A stretch of 64,000 bases of DNA. Source: Streptomyces sp. B21-083. GTDB lineage: Bacteria; Actinomycetota; Actinomycetes; Streptomycetales; Streptomycetaceae. The stretch lies in NCBI RefSeq assembly GCF_036898825.1, contig NZ_JARUND010000002.1, positions 3,844,001 to 3,908,000 on the forward strand, read 5' to 3'. Positions 1 to 9,268 of the stretch are shown here, piece after piece. Position 1 is the first letter of the stretch, and the number at the start of each line of letters is the position of its first letter. Below the pieces are notes generated by a model. It saw nothing but the letters and a program-made list of their open reading frames with translations. It ran no database searches and was not told the origin of the DNA. The translations under genes and the position numbers were made by a program.

Positions 1-359
1 TAACCCGTACCTACATAGCTCACCTTAAAGAGGTCGGACGCAAGACGGGCGCATTCCAGATAAAAGTAAAAGGGCTTACATCCACTCTCAGGACAGATCT
101 GTATGACGCAACGGAGCATGTACTTTACGAAGCTAAGGGATCTAGTACACGCGAGGATGTAAGAATGGCTCTGGGGCAAATTTTAGACTACAGCCGCTAT
201 GTGCGAACCGAGGAGCATCCAGACGCACCTAAGCGCGTCATTCTTCTCCCCGCGAAGCCCGACTTGGACATGTTCGACCTGTGCAAAACGTACGGAGTGG
301 AAATAGTTTACAGGTCGGAAAACGGCAGCTTCATAGGGGAGTCGGTACCAACCGACTAA
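1..359 (+). CDS. C-terminal part of a nuclease-like protein (5' end outside window)
   Basis: An open frame runs in from the left edge (first full codon at base 3) to the TAA at 357-359, so about 118 C-terminal residues are visible; the ATG at 165 is internal. The readable segment has an acidic DLYD stretch followed by YEAKGS and then VRMALGQILDYSRYV. I recall this D...ExK...R.A.GQ..DY pattern from the C-terminal domain of actinobacterial restriction-type proteins (PD-(D/E)XK-like), but only the tail is present. A TTA leucine codon at 183-185 would make translation depend on the bldA tRNA. Base composition is clearly less GC-rich than most of the window, suggesting transfer. It converges on the next gene with a 22-nt gap. 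The family call is tentative. Confidence 0.6.
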   Translation, partial: TRTYIAHLKEVGRKTGAFQIKVKGLTSTLRTDLYDATEHVLYEAKGSSTREDVRMALGQILDYSRYVRTEEHPDAPKRVILLPAKPDLDMFDLCKTYGVEIVYRSENGSFIGESVPTD

Positions 360-381
360 CTAAACCGTAGACTCCTCCCCC

Positions 382-1227
382 TCACGACCCTTCCAGCATC
401 TTGAGCGGCCTGCCTGCGGGAGTCATACGCCATCGACGTGAAATGGCGCCAAGACGAGTGGCTCCCGCATACGGCACCAAGTCAAGAGGATTCATCCACG
501 CATCAGAGAAGTGAATGTTCAAGTGTAACGCAAGAGCCAACAGGATGTCCTGAGATGCATCCGTATCGATTTGCGCAAGCAGATACCCTGGCCCGGGTGA
601 GCGCTCTAGAAGCAAATTATCAGGGTTCTGCCACTGCAGGTGACCCTTACCTAGCACCCAAACACTGTCAGGCCATTCAACTGGCGGTCGGGTTTGACAC
701 CATTCCATGAGGTGACTGCCAATCGTCTCCAATTTGAGACTATCAAAAGCAACGACGATCCCAGAGGTCGGGAAGAAGTCGTGGATTTTCCCATAGGCCA
801 GCGTCTTTCGTGGTACAAGTCCTGGCGTCGGACGGTACGAATCTTTCGACAGACGTCGCAGTTTGCTAATTTTATTGCACGCGTCCACGAGCTGCTGCTT
901 GTCTAATTTGGTCTTCACTTCGACAACGCCGTAGACGCACTCGTTCGGGAGGATTCGATACCCGTTCAAGGTGGTGAAAGGTGGACTTCCTCGATCTGCG
1001 AGAACGATGTCGCACTGAGGAGATGTCTCGTCTGAAGCGGTCACTATTTCGGCGTTATGTATAGGTTCCACATGAGATGGTAGATAGCTGGCGAGAAACT
1101 CCCGAATAAGAGCTTCTCGAGAAGTTCCTGCTTCGCCGTTGTGGCTGAAATTCCTTGACTGCTCGAAGTCCGCACGCATCCGCATGGCGACCGAGCTGAG
1201 GATTCTTCCAAGTTTCTCTTGATCCAT
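382..1227 (-). CDS. DUF6602-type PD-(D/E)XK-like protein
   Basis: 281 aa, starting at ATG 1227. The pattern fits the DUF6602 family: an N-terminal REALIREFLASYLP helix region (about residues 36-50), CDIVLAD (about 72-78) and GVVEVKTKL (about 99-108). The E...D...ExK arrangement is that of a PD-(D/E)XK nuclease fold, so a nucleic-acid cleaving or binding role is likely; the substrate is unknown. Two TTA codons (526-528, in ALALHL; 904-906, in KTKLDK) imply bldA-dependent translation. Its promoter would lie in the 147-nt region shared with the divergent helicase gene. GC content is lower than in the core genes. I infer a defence function from the helicase neighbour and the nuclease fold; it is not shown by sequence alone. 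Confidence 0.7.
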   Translation of the reverse strand: MDQEKLGRILSSVAMRMRADFEQSRNFSHNGEAGTSREALIREFLASYLPSHVEPIHNAEIVTASDETSPQCDIVLADRGSPPFTTLNGYRILPNECVYGVVEVKTKLDKQQLVDACNKISKLRRLSKDSYRPTPGLVPRKTLAYGKIHDFFPTSGIVVAFDSLKLETIGSHLMEWCQTRPPVEWPDSVWVLGKGHLQWQNPDNLLLERSPGPGYLLAQIDTDASQDILLALALHLNIHFSDAWMNPLDLVPYAGATRLGAISRRWRMTPAGRPLKMLEGS

Positions 1228-1374
1228 AAAATAATTCTAGAGTAGCGCAACAGGTCAGTGCAGCTGCAACGGCAACTCGCTCCTCTCCCCCATCCAGCAG
1301 TCGGTCATCGCCTGCGCGCTGTCACTGCCCTCTGTTACACATGAGTCAGCTGCTGAGCGATCAAGGGAGCCAGA

Positions 1375-4300
1375 GTGTCTGAGTCGGGGGAATTCGTGCA
1401 GCCCGCCGTGGGTGTGTACGAGGAGCTCATCACGGTGCGCTTCGAGCAGAAGCTCAAGGAGTTCGCGAGCCTCGGGTGGCATCTCGTGAGCGACGCGGTG
1501 GGAGACGAGTCGGCTCCCCATGTCCTGGCAAGACACATCGCCCGGACGGTGCGCCGCGTGCTTCAGAGCATCCCCGCCGAGGAGCGGGTATACGCGACGA
1601 ACCACATCTTGGAGTCCATCAGCACTCTCGAAGGAGCCCAGGAATGGGTGGAGTTGGTGGCAGACGGTCCTCGCCAACTCTTGGCGCTGACACGGCAGGA
1701 GGCTCCTGGTGTCTTTGCCGTTCGCCCAGGTATCCCCCTCTCCGACACCGCGCTCATCACGAACTCGCCCGACGACCCCAGCCTCGGCTTCGAGTTGCGT
1801 GCCGAACTCGCTACAGCTGACCGCGTCGACCTGCTCTGCGCCTTTGTGAAGTGGCACGGCCTGCGCATCATCGAGCAGTCTCTACACGCTGCCCGTGAGC
1901 GAGACGTGCCGATACGCGTCATCACGACGACGTACATCGGAGCTACCGAGCGGCGCGCGCTAGATCGGCTGGTGCAGGACTTCAACGCCGAAGTCAAGGT
2001 CAACTACGAGACCAGGTCGACGCGACTCCACGCCAAGGCATGGCTGTTCCGCCGGAAAAGCGGATACGACACCGCGTACGTCGGCAGCTCCAACCTCTCC
2101 AAGGCCGCGCTGCTCGATGGCTTGGAGTGGAACGTCCGGCTGTCGTCCATCGCGACGCCCGACGTACTGCGGAAGTTTGAGGCAACGTTCGAGTCGTACT
2201 GGAGCGATCCGTCTTTCGAGATGTACGACCCGGAAGCCGACGGAGCTCGGCTCCAGGAAGCTTTGGCGATCGCCGGAGGCACCTCCGCTACGTCTGCTGC
2301 AGATCGCCGAATCACCTTGTCCGGCCTCGAAGTGCGTCCCTATCCACACCAGCGCGACATGCTGGAGCGGCTCGAAGTCGAGCGGGAAGTACATGATCGG
2401 CATCGGAATCTACTGGTCGCGGCGACAGGAACGGGCAAGACCGTGATGGCGGCCCTGGACTACAAGCAACTACGCAAGAAGTACGGCCGTGACCTCCGAT
2501 TGCTGTTCGTCGCTCATCGCAAGGAGATCCTCCAGCAGTCCCTACGGACCTACCAAGATGTCTTGGTGGACGCGAACTTCGGCGAATCCCTACACAGCGG
2601 TGAAATCCCGGAGCGTTGGACACATGTCTTCGCCAGCGTGCAGTCGCTCAACGCACGGGCGCTGGACCGGCTCGCTGCTGATCACTTCGATGTGATCGTG
2701 ATCGACGAGTTCCACCACGGAACTTCGCCGACATACCGGAAGATTCTCGATCACTTCGAGCCGCTGGAGCTTCTTGGTCTGACAGCAACTCCTGAGCGCA
2801 TGGACGGCAAGAACATCCAGGACGAGTTCTTCGATGGCCGCATCGCCGCCGAGATGCGGCTGTGGGAGGCCTTGGAGAACGACCTACTCAGCCCCTTCCA
2901 CTATCTCGGCATCAGCGACAACACCGACCTGAGTGCTGTGAAGTGGCATCGCGGAGCGTACGAAGCAAGCGCTCTGAGCGATGTGCTGTCCGCCAACCAC
3001 GCGCGAGCGCTACTGGTCTTGAAGGCCGTTGCGGAGAAGGTCGCCGATCCCAGCACCATGCGCGCGTTGGGCTTCTGCGTCTCTGTCGCGCACGCTCACT
3101 TCATGGCGCAGACCTTCCAAAAGACCGGCATCAAGGCCGTTGCTCTGTCTGGTGTTACCCCTGCCGACGAGCGCAAGCAGGCGCTGGACGATCTCAAGTC
3201 CGGTGCGTTGCAGGTAATCTTCTCGGTCGACCTCTTCAACGAGGGCCTGGACCTCCCCGACGTAGACACCTTGCTCCTGCTACGCCCTACCTCCAGCGCA
3301 ATGGTGTTCTTGCAGCAGCTCGGCCGGGGTCTCCGACGAACCGAGAACAAGGCGGTGCTGACCGTGCTGGACTTCATCGGCCAGCACCGCAAGGAGTTCC
3401 GCTTCGAGAACCAATTCCGCGCGCTGACGAATCTGACCCGCAAGCGGCTCTTGGACAACATCGCGCATGACTTCCCACTGCTCCCGTCTGGCTGCCAGAT
3501 CCTCCTTGAGGAGAAGGCCAAAAAGACCATCCTCGCCAATATCAGGGACCAGATCGGCGTCAACGTCACGGCCCTGGCACGCGAGGTGGCGGACTACGCC
3601 GAGCCGGAGCTCAGCCGCTACCTCGACGAGAGCGGACGCGAGCTCAAGGAGCTCTATCGAGGCAACGGGAACTCGTGGACAGGTCTGCTCCGCCGCTCTG
3701 GTCTCCTCAAGGGCGAGGCGCCGGAAGGCGAGGCCACCCTCCTCAAGCGTGTCTCGGCGTTCCTCCACGTGGACGACCCGCTACGGGTTGCCGCGTACAC
3801 CCGGATGTTGGAGGACGACGCTCCTTCCTACGACGCCCTCGACGAGCAGGGACGGGCATACGCACGCATGCTCTTCTTCCAGTTGTGGCCGCTGGGTGGC
3901 ATCGTCCGCAAGGGATACGTCAACTACGACGCTGGGTTCGCGACCCTGCGCAGGCAGCACGCCGTACGCAGTGAGTTGCGCCAGGTGTTGGAGTACAACC
4001 TCGCCCACACCGAGCACGTACCGATCCCGCTCTTGGGTGTCGGCGGCCCAAGCAGCGTCCCCCTCACGGTGCACGCTTCCTACAGCCGCGAGGAAATCCT
4101 TCCTGCGCTGGGACAGTCGTACATCGGCGGCTTCATGCCGGCCGACTTCCGTGAGGGCGTGAAGTGGTGCGACTCAATCAAGACGGACGCACTCCTCATC
4201 ACATTGGAGAAGGACGAGAAGGACTTCTCACCGCAGACTCGCTATCACGACTACGCACAGAGCGAGACTCTCTTCCACTGGGAGTCCCAAAACCAGACGT

Positions 4301-4536
4301 CAGCGACCTCTCCCACAGGTCTGCGGTATCAGCATCACCTCGCTGAGGGCACCAACGTCTTGCTCTTCGTCCGCCGTTACAAGAGCACCGATATCGGCGG
4401 TGCCCAGCCGTGGATGCTACTTGGCCCCGCCGAGTACGAGAAGCACACGGGCAGCAAACCGATGGCGATCACATGGAAGCTGAAGCACGAAATTCCGGCG
4501 GACGTATGGACGTACTCGGCGATCGCAGCCGGGTAG
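1375..4536 (+). CDS. PLD-nuclease / superfamily 2 helicase / DUF3427 fusion protein
   Basis: 1053 aa. The GTG at 1375 is preceded by AAGGGAG at good spacing. Domains in order: a phospholipase-D-like nuclease (about residues 130-290) with an HAK motif (H219, K221) and GSSNLS; a DEAD/DEAH helicase core with Walker A ATGTGKT (about 350), DEFHH (444-448), LTATPERMDG and a C-terminal helicase lobe ending in QQLGRGLRRT; then a long DUF3427-type C-terminus (about 700-1053). This architecture is known for DNA-translocating nucleases implicated in defence or repair. Only one HxK motif is obvious, so the nuclease probably acts as a dimer or carries a second diverged motif. It is divergent from the DUF6602 gene and convergent with the ATPase-like gene 4 nt downstream. 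Confidence 0.9.
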   Translation: MSESGEFVQPAVGVYEELITVRFEQKLKEFASLGWHLVSDAVGDESAPHVLARHIARTVRRVLQSIPAEERVYATNHILESISTLEGAQEWVELVADGPRQLLALTRQEAPGVFAVRPGIPLSDTALITNSPDDPSLGFELRAELATADRVDLLCAFVKWHGLRIIEQSLHAARERDVPIRVITTTYIGATERRALDRLVQDFNAEVKVNYETRSTRLHAKAWLFRRKSGYDTAYVGSSNLSKAALLDGLEWNVRLSSIATPDVLRKFEATFESYWSDPSFEMYDPEADGARLQEALAIAGGTSATSAADRRITLSGLEVRPYPHQRDMLERLEVEREVHDRHRNLLVAATGTGKTVMAALDYKQLRKKYGRDLRLLFVAHRKEILQQSLRTYQDVLVDANFGESLHSGEIPERWTHVFASVQSLNARALDRLAADHFDVIVIDEFHHGTSPTYRKILDHFEPLELLGLTATPERMDGKNIQDEFFDGRIAAEMRLWEALENDLLSPFHYLGISDNTDLSAVKWHRGAYEASALSDVLSANHARALLVLKAVAEKVADPSTMRALGFCVSVAHAHFMAQTFQKTGIKAVALSGVTPADERKQALDDLKSGALQVIFSVDLFNEGLDLPDVDTLLLLRPTSSAMVFLQQLGRGLRRTENKAVLTVLDFIGQHRKEFRFENQFRALTNLTRKRLLDNIAHDFPLLPSGCQILLEEKAKKTILANIRDQIGVNVTALAREVADYAEPELSRYLDESGRELKELYRGNGNSWTGLLRRSGLLKGEAPEGEATLLKRVSAFLHVDDPLRVAAYTRMLEDDAPSYDALDEQGRAYARMLFFQLWPLGGIVRKGYVNYDAGFATLRRQHAVRSELRQVLEYNLAHTEHVPIPLLGVGGPSSVPLTVHASYSREEILPALGQSYIGGFMPADFREGVKWCDSIKTDALLITLEKDEKDFSPQTRYHDYAQSETLFHWESQNQTSATSPTGLRYQHHLAEGTNVLLFVRRYKSTDIGGAQPWMLLGPAEYEKHTGSKPMAITWKLKHEIPADVWTYSAIAAG

Positions 4537-4540
4537 CGCC

Positions 4541-5203
4541 TCACGCCGAGAGGCCCCTCACCCCAGCTTCCGCTTCGAAGTGCATCTGGGCTCGGTCCAA
4601 AGCGTCATCCGCATCGCGGCCGTGCGCCCGGAGCCAGTGGAGGAGGTCAGCGATGGCAACGATCGCTGCCTCCTCCACCACGGCTGCGGACAGACGACCT
4701 ACGCCTGTTTCGGAGGGCAGCTTCGCCAAGCTGTAGGGGCCGAGCCATTCCTCCGCCCTCGTCACGTGGGGGCCTCCACGGTGGCCGTTGGGTGAGGTCA
4801 GACCGGTGGACAGCTCGCACCACGTCACCTTCCGGTCAGCGAGGAGCTGAACACCCCAGCGGTCAGTAACGAAGGTGATGAGCTCCATGCCTCTCCCCGT
4901 CTCGGAGTTGATGCCCTCGTTGCGGAGCGTGGGCAGAGCGCGGGTGTCTGGGTCGTGGACCTCGATCCGAAGATGGGTTCCCTTCATGGAAACCGCGAGG
5001 GTGGTCGGGGTACCGAGGCCAACGTGGTTGATCACGTTGGCCACGAGTTCGCTGACGCAGAGTTGGGCGGAGTCGATGAGCTCGTCCAGACCCCAGAGCC
5101 TCAGGTGGATCCGCAGTACACGTCGTAGGCCTGCTACTTCCTCGGGCTGCGCCAGAAAACGAAGATCCCAGGGCTTCCTGGGCATGCAGGCGGTGCAGTC
5201 CAT
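4541..5203 (-). CDS. ATP-binding anti-sigma-factor-like protein (HATPase_c)
   Basis: 220 aa from ATG 5203, which has GGAGGA 7 nt upstream; an in-frame ATG at 5254 is open but lacks a comparable site. The central part carries GHKL signatures: SELVANVINHV (N-box), then VHDPDT and ETGRGMELI (G-boxes). This is the Streptomyces ATP-binding protein class related to SpoIIAB/RsbW anti-sigma factors, usually found next to XRE/DUF397 gene pairs, as here. The protein starts with an MDCTAC cysteine-containing segment. The C-terminal 90 residues are not conserved to my eye. It is divergent from the XRE regulator at 5407 across a region with repeated AACTCT half-sites, so the two are probably co-regulated. 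Confidence 0.8.
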   Translation of the reverse strand: MDCTACMPRKPWDLRFLAQPEEVAGLRRVLRIHLRLWGLDELIDSAQLCVSELVANVINHVGLGTPTTLAVSMKGTHLRIEVHDPDTRALPTLRNEGINSETGRGMELITFVTDRWGVQLLADRKVTWCELSTGLTSPNGHRGGPHVTRAEEWLGPYSLAKLPSETGVGRLSAAVVEEAAIVAIADLLHWLRAHGRDADDALDRAQMHFEAEAGVRGLSA

Positions 5204-5258
5204 ACTCGGCTCCTCCGTGACCCGCGCCGACTCGCACAGTGCAGTCGATCGCATACCT

Positions 5259-5291
5259 AGAGTTGCATTGGAACTCTCAAAATGGAACTCT
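5259..5291. promoter_or_regulatory. Half-site cluster (AGAGTT / AACTCT x2) in divergent promoter
   Basis: Between the ATPase-like gene and the XRE gene lie AGAGTT (5259-5264), AACTCT (5272-5277) and AACTCT (5286-5291). The first two form an inverted repeat; the last two are part of an 11-bp direct repeat TGGAACTCTCA at 14-bp spacing. This layout suggests a regulator binding site on one helical face, most simply for the adjacent XRE protein. Confidence 0.5.
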
Positions 5292-5406
5292 CATAACGCC
5301 GCTGAAGGAGCGACCCGCTTCATCGCACGCCCCCGGCGCACACCACCTTGCCGACCCGTGCGGGCAACGAGGACGATCTGATGGATCGACACGAAGGACT
5401 TGAGAC

Positions 5407-6252
5407 ATGCCGATTGGCCCCACCACACGCCGGCGCCAACTGGGCGCCGACCTGCGCCGCCTCCGCGAAATTAAGGGCATGACTCTTGAGGAGGCAGGCA
5501 CACGCGTCGGCATCTCAAAGGCAACACTCAGTCGCTACGAGACGAAGGAAGGCACGGTCAAGTGGCCGGCCGTGGACGCCCTCTGTCGGGAATACGAGGC
5601 TTCGGACGAGGAACGTCTAGCCCTCGTAGAACTTGCCAAGGGAGCCAGAATCCAAGGCTGGTGGCGGTCACTCGCCGACCCGATCCCCGAGTCCATGAAC
5701 CTCATGCTCACGCTTGAGGACGAGGTCCTACGCGAAGACCACTACGCCTGCATGTACATCCCTGGCCTGCTCCAGACTCGCAGGTACGCCGAGGCCGTTC
5801 ACCGAGCCTCGGAGGTGCAGTGCGCGGAGCGGGAAGTGCAACACATGGTGGACATTCGCATGAAGCGGCAGGAACTCCTCGAACGGGATGAACCTCCGCA
5901 CATTTGGTGTGTGATCGACGAGGCTGCGATGCGACGCAACGTCGGCGGACGTGAGGTCATGCGCGAGCAGCTACAACACCTGCTCGCCCTGAGCGAGCGC
6001 CCGAACATCACCGTTCAGGCTCTCTCCTTCTCAACGGGCGCCCATGCAGCGGCAGTTGGCAGCTTCGCCATTCTGCGCGGGCCAACGCCCGAACTGGACG
6101 TGGTCTACGTAGACCTGCTCGGCGGCGGACTCTTCATGGAGAAGCCGCAGGAATTGGGCCGCTATAGGTTGGCGTTCCAATACCTGAGCGCACAAGCGCT
6201 CGATCTGGAGTCTTCGGCAGCGCTCATCTCCCGGATAAACAAGGAGTTTTGA
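5407..6252 (+). CDS. WhiJ-like XRE regulator (HTH_31 + DUF5753)
   Basis: 281 aa. ATG 5407 has AAGGA about 10 nt upstream. An N-terminal helix-turn-helix (about residues 9-65, with LREIKGMTLEEAGTRVGISKATLSRYE) is followed by the DUF5753 sensor-like domain (about 90-275; YIPGLLQTRRYAEA is its typical opening). Family members such as WhiJ of S. coelicolor control development and are thought to work with a small DUF397 partner. That partner follows here with a TGATG stop/start overlap, so the two are translationally coupled. Ligand and target genes are unknown. Confidence 0.9.
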   Translation: MPIGPTTRRRQLGADLRRLREIKGMTLEEAGTRVGISKATLSRYETKEGTVKWPAVDALCREYEASDEERLALVELAKGARIQGWWRSLADPIPESMNLMLTLEDEVLREDHYACMYIPGLLQTRRYAEAVHRASEVQCAEREVQHMVDIRMKRQELLERDEPPHIWCVIDEAAMRRNVGGREVMREQLQHLLALSERPNITVQALSFSTGAHAAAVGSFAILRGPTPELDVVYVDLLGGGLFMEKPQELGRYRLAFQYLSAQALDLESSAALISRINKEF

Positions 6253-6452
6253 TGACGGCACCCTCCGCGCCCTCGTGGTTCAAGTCTTCTTACAGCGGGG
6301 GCAGCGGAACGGAGTGTGTCGAGTGCGCACGTACGGGGAGTGGTGCTCTTGTGCGCGACTCGAAGCGGGACGCAGGGCCTGTGGTCGTTCTTCGGGGGCA
6401 GGCATGGCAGGTGTTCATAGGAGCGTTGAGGGACAGTAGACCGGGAGGCTGA
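6252..6452 (+). CDS. DUF397 small partner protein
   Basis: 66 aa. The ATG at 6252 shares its A with the TGA stop of the upstream XRE gene, and AAGGAG lies at 6241-6246; a TTG three bases earlier is also possible. The sequence is a textbook DUF397 protein: WFKSSYS near the N-terminus, CVEC in the middle, VRDSKR, then GQAWQVFIGAL. DUF397 proteins are the obligate small companions of WhiJ-type XRE regulators and are proposed to antagonise or complex with them. No other domain is present. Confidence 0.92.
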   Translation: MTAPSAPSWFKSSYSGGSGTECVECARTGSGALVRDSKRDAGPVVVLRGQAWQVFIGALRDSRPGG

Positions 6453-6524
6453 GAAGGGCGTGAAGCCAGCCGTGCACAGCCAGTACGGGCCGCCAGCCGT
6501 CGTCTGGGACGGCGCCGTGGACCC

Positions 6525-7705
6525 TTACGTCAGCGACCTCCGCACCGCCTCAACCAGCGACCTCGCACGAACGTCGCCGGGCCCCCCGATGATGTGGTTC
6601 ATCGCGTAGCCGAAGGCGATGTCGTGCTCCGGGTCGGCAAAGGCGAGCGAGCCGCCTCGGCCGGTGTGGCCGAAGGCGTTCGGCCCTGTCATGGGGTCGG
6701 CCTCGGTGGGCAGCATGTATCCGGAGCTGAACCGGCTCGGTACCACCATCACCTGGTCCGGCCCGCTTGCCTGCTCCTTGGTCGCCGATGCCAGCGTCTC
6801 TGGGGTGAACAGGCGTACGCCGTCCACCTCTCCGATCAGCGCGGCGTACATGCGGGCAAGTCCGCGTGCGGTGCCGATGCCGTTGGAGGACGGGAGTTCC
6901 GCGGCCTGCACCTCGGGTGAGTTGAAGTCGATCTCGGCCGGGGCGGTGACCTGGAAGGCCCTGTTGCTGAGCGAGGTCGGGTCGCGCCAGGCGGCGACCT
7001 GTGCGCGGAGTCTCTCAGGGAGCGACTCCGGGGGCGAGGTGGTGAAGTCGACGTCCGGCTGCTGGTAGATCATGCGACTGACACGGTCGCGTTCGCCGGG
7101 AGGCAAGCCGATGAGAAGTCCAGCCCCAACGGGGAGGCGATCTCGTCGGCGAAGAAGTGGCCCGGCGTGCGTCCGGACACCCGGCGGATTACCTCACCGA
7201 CCAGCCATCCCCACGTCCGGCCGTGATACCCGTGTGCGGTGCCCGGAGTCCACTGGGGTCGCTGAGCGGCCAGCGCGGCCACCATCGGCTGCCAGGCCAA
7301 CGCGTCGGCCAGCGGCACCGGTTGGTCCAGCGCGACCAGGCCGGCCTGGTGAGAGAGCAGCCAGCGCACCGGGATGTCGGCCTTGCCGTTCGCGGCGAAC
7401 TCCGGCCAGTACTTGGCGACCGACGCGTCCAGGTCCAACGCGCCGCGCTGGACCAGCAGATGCGCTGCGGTGGCCGTCGCCCCCTTGGTCGCCGAGTAGA
7501 CGAGTTGCAGGGTGTCCCGCGTCCATCGACGACCGGTCTCGGGGTCGGCGATCCCACCCCACAGGTCCACCACCGGCCGACCGTCCTGGTACACGCACAG
7601 CGCCGCGCCGATGTCCTGGTGCCGGGCGAAGTTCGCCGCGAACGCCTCACCTACAGCTTCGAATCCGGCCTCGACCTCACCGTCGATCGTCGTCATGCCG
7701 CCCAT
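6525..7705 (-). pseudogene. Beta-lactamase-family serine hydrolase, frameshifted
   Basis: Two abutting minus-strand frames encode one EstB-like serine hydrolase of about 390 aa. The 5' part (7705-7070, ending about residue 210) holds the class C-type SATK tetrad (residues 70-73, in VYSATKGAT) and the YHGRTWGW segment, and runs off frame after SPLGLDF into a short tail. The 3' part resumes in the next frame with IGLPPGERDRVSRMI and continues to 6525 with GHTGRGGS. One missing base near 7110 (after GLDF) explains the break. A second start at 7696 (MTTIDGEV) has better spacing to an upstream purine-rich stretch. Either a true pseudogene or a sequencing error. Confidence 0.8.
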
Positions 7706-7862
7706 CCTGGCATTTTCGCCGGCCTCTCCAAGGGACGGGGAGACGCACTCTCGGGGTACAAGGCATTGCCTGTCACGCCACGGCGGAAGTGCGGTTCACG
7801 CCGTGCGGAGAACTCCTGCAAACGGTCCACAGCCGTACGGAGCAACCGCGCGGGCATGGCCG

Positions 7863-8711
7863 TCACAGAGCCTCGATGGCCTTGAGAATCAAGGCCCGAG
7901 CCTCCGTCCCGTAAACGGCCAAACCACGAAGCTGATCGAATGCCTTGATGTACAGGGCGATTTCGGAGGGCTGCGTGATGTTCACTTCTGCGGAGAGCAG
8001 CTCGACGGACACCAGCGTGTCGTCGTGGACGTCGAACGTCTCCTGCGGCCACAACGCACGCTCACGCGTCGACGTGGGGATGATGCCGAACGACACCGCG
8101 GGCAGCGCGCCCGCGGTGAGTAGATAGCCCAGTTGCGCGGCCATCGCGTCGGAGTCGCCGAGTTGGTAGTAGAGCGTTGCTTCCTCCACGACCATCACGA
8201 ACCGGTGCCCTGCTTCGTGGATGATGTGTGAGCGTTGGAGGCGTGCCGCTGCGGCATCGTCCGCGTCGTCGGGTACGGCGAGGAGTCGCGCGTTGGCGCT
8301 CAGCAGCGCCCGTGCGTATCCCTCGGTCTGCAACAACCCCGGGATCAGGACCGGGGAATACACGCGCAGCAGACTCGTCGACCTGTACAAGTCCACGTAG
8401 CTGTCCTGCAGTTGCCGCAGGCCCGTACGCACGCGCTGGCGCCACTCTCGGTAGAGGGACTCCGCATGCTGGGAGGCCGCGATCAGATCGGGAGCCTGGT
8501 CGGCGGCGCCGACAGCGCGGCACCACAGACGGATGTCCGTGGGCGACGGCGGTGTTTTGGCGTTCTCGATGCGAGAGGTCTTGGCGTGGTGCCAACTGCA
8601 TTGAGAGGCCAGCTCAGTGACCGTCAGACCCGCGTTCTTCCTCAGATCGCGCAGTTGGCGTGCCACGTTCTCGCGCGCGGCTTGGGCTGAGGAAGACGGG
8701 GAGAGGGACAT
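7863..8711 (-). CDS. WhiJ-like XRE regulator (HTH + DUF5753)
   Basis: 282 aa from ATG 8711 (MSLSPSSS); an in-frame extension to 8801 would overlap the upstream gene by 67 nt and looks non-coding. The N-terminal helix-turn-helix spans about residues 18-70 (LTVTELASQCSWHHAKTSRIE). DUF5753 follows, with IPGLLQTEGYARA as its recognition segment. It is the second regulator of this type in the window and belongs to a different module: DUF6879 protein and a small protein lie directly upstream in the same direction. No DUF397 partner accompanies it. Family members act as DNA-binding developmental or antibiotic regulators; the specific role is unknown. Confidence 0.88.
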   Translation of the reverse strand: MSLSPSSSAQAARENVARQLRDLRKNAGLTVTELASQCSWHHAKTSRIENAKTPPSPTDIRLWCRAVGAADQAPDLIAASQHAESLYREWRQRVRTGLRQLQDSYVDLYRSTSLLRVYSPVLIPGLLQTEGYARALLSANARLLAVPDDADDAAAARLQRSHIIHEAGHRFVMVVEEATLYYQLGDSDAMAAQLGYLLTAGALPAVSFGIIPTSTRERALWPQETFDVHDDTLVSVELLSAEVNITQPSEIALYIKAFDQLRGLAVYGTEARALILKAIEAL

Positions 8712-8734
8712 GAGCCGGCCAATGTTGCTTTCTG

Positions 8735-9268
8735 TCAGCGGATCTCGTACTCGTCGTGCGGGACTGCGCGCTCCCAGACTGTTTCGAACGCGTCCGAGCA
8801 CTGTTTCACGATGCTTGGCTCGGTTCGCAACTCCATGGGCGGATCACTCCAGTCGCCGTCCCCGGAAAAGTGGTTGAAGAGGACCTGCGTCCCATCGAAG
8901 ATCCACAGGTCGGCACCCGGCAGCAGCAGGTCGGCTGTCCGTCGCCGGGGCAGCCAACGCACCTGTTCGCCCGCCCGCACGTTGACAGCGGTTCCGGCGT
9001 ACTCGTACCGGATGTAGTCGGTAGCCGGTTCGGACACGATGCGGGCACGCCGTACGACGACTCCGCGAGTGACCGCGCGGGAGATCATGTCGACCCACGG
9101 CGCCCAGTATTCGGAGGCGGGGTCGACGTCACGTCGGCCTTCGCTGAGCCAGGTATCGAAGTCGCCCGCTTCGTCACCGACCGCGTACTGGTCGCGCATT
9201 TCGAGATGCACGGCCGAGCTCCGTGCAGTTTCCATGAGCTCGTCAAAGCTGGGAACGTTCTGCGGCAT
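8735..9268 (-). CDS. DUF6879 family protein
   Basis: 177 aa; ATG 9268 is preceded by a GAGGGAGG site about 6 nt away. The sequence matches the Streptomyces DUF6879 family: an N-terminal FDELMETARSSAVHLEMRD, a central W...VDMISRAVTRG segment, and a C-terminal VLFNHFSGDGDW stretch. Members are typically encoded directly upstream of an XRE/DUF5753 regulator, as here (23-nt gap to the regulator), and are assumed to work with it. Biochemical function is unknown. Its first codons overlap the end of the preceding small gene by 26 nt, so the three genes form one operon. Confidence 0.85.
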   Translation of the reverse strand: MPQNVPSFDELMETARSSAVHLEMRDQYAVGDEAGDFDTWLSEGRRDVDPASEYWAPWVDMISRAVTRGVVVRRARIVSEPATDYIRYEYAGTAVNVRAGEQVRWLPRRRTADLLLPGADLWIFDGTQVLFNHFSGDGDWSDPPMELRTEPSIVKQCSDAFETVWERAVPHDEYEIR

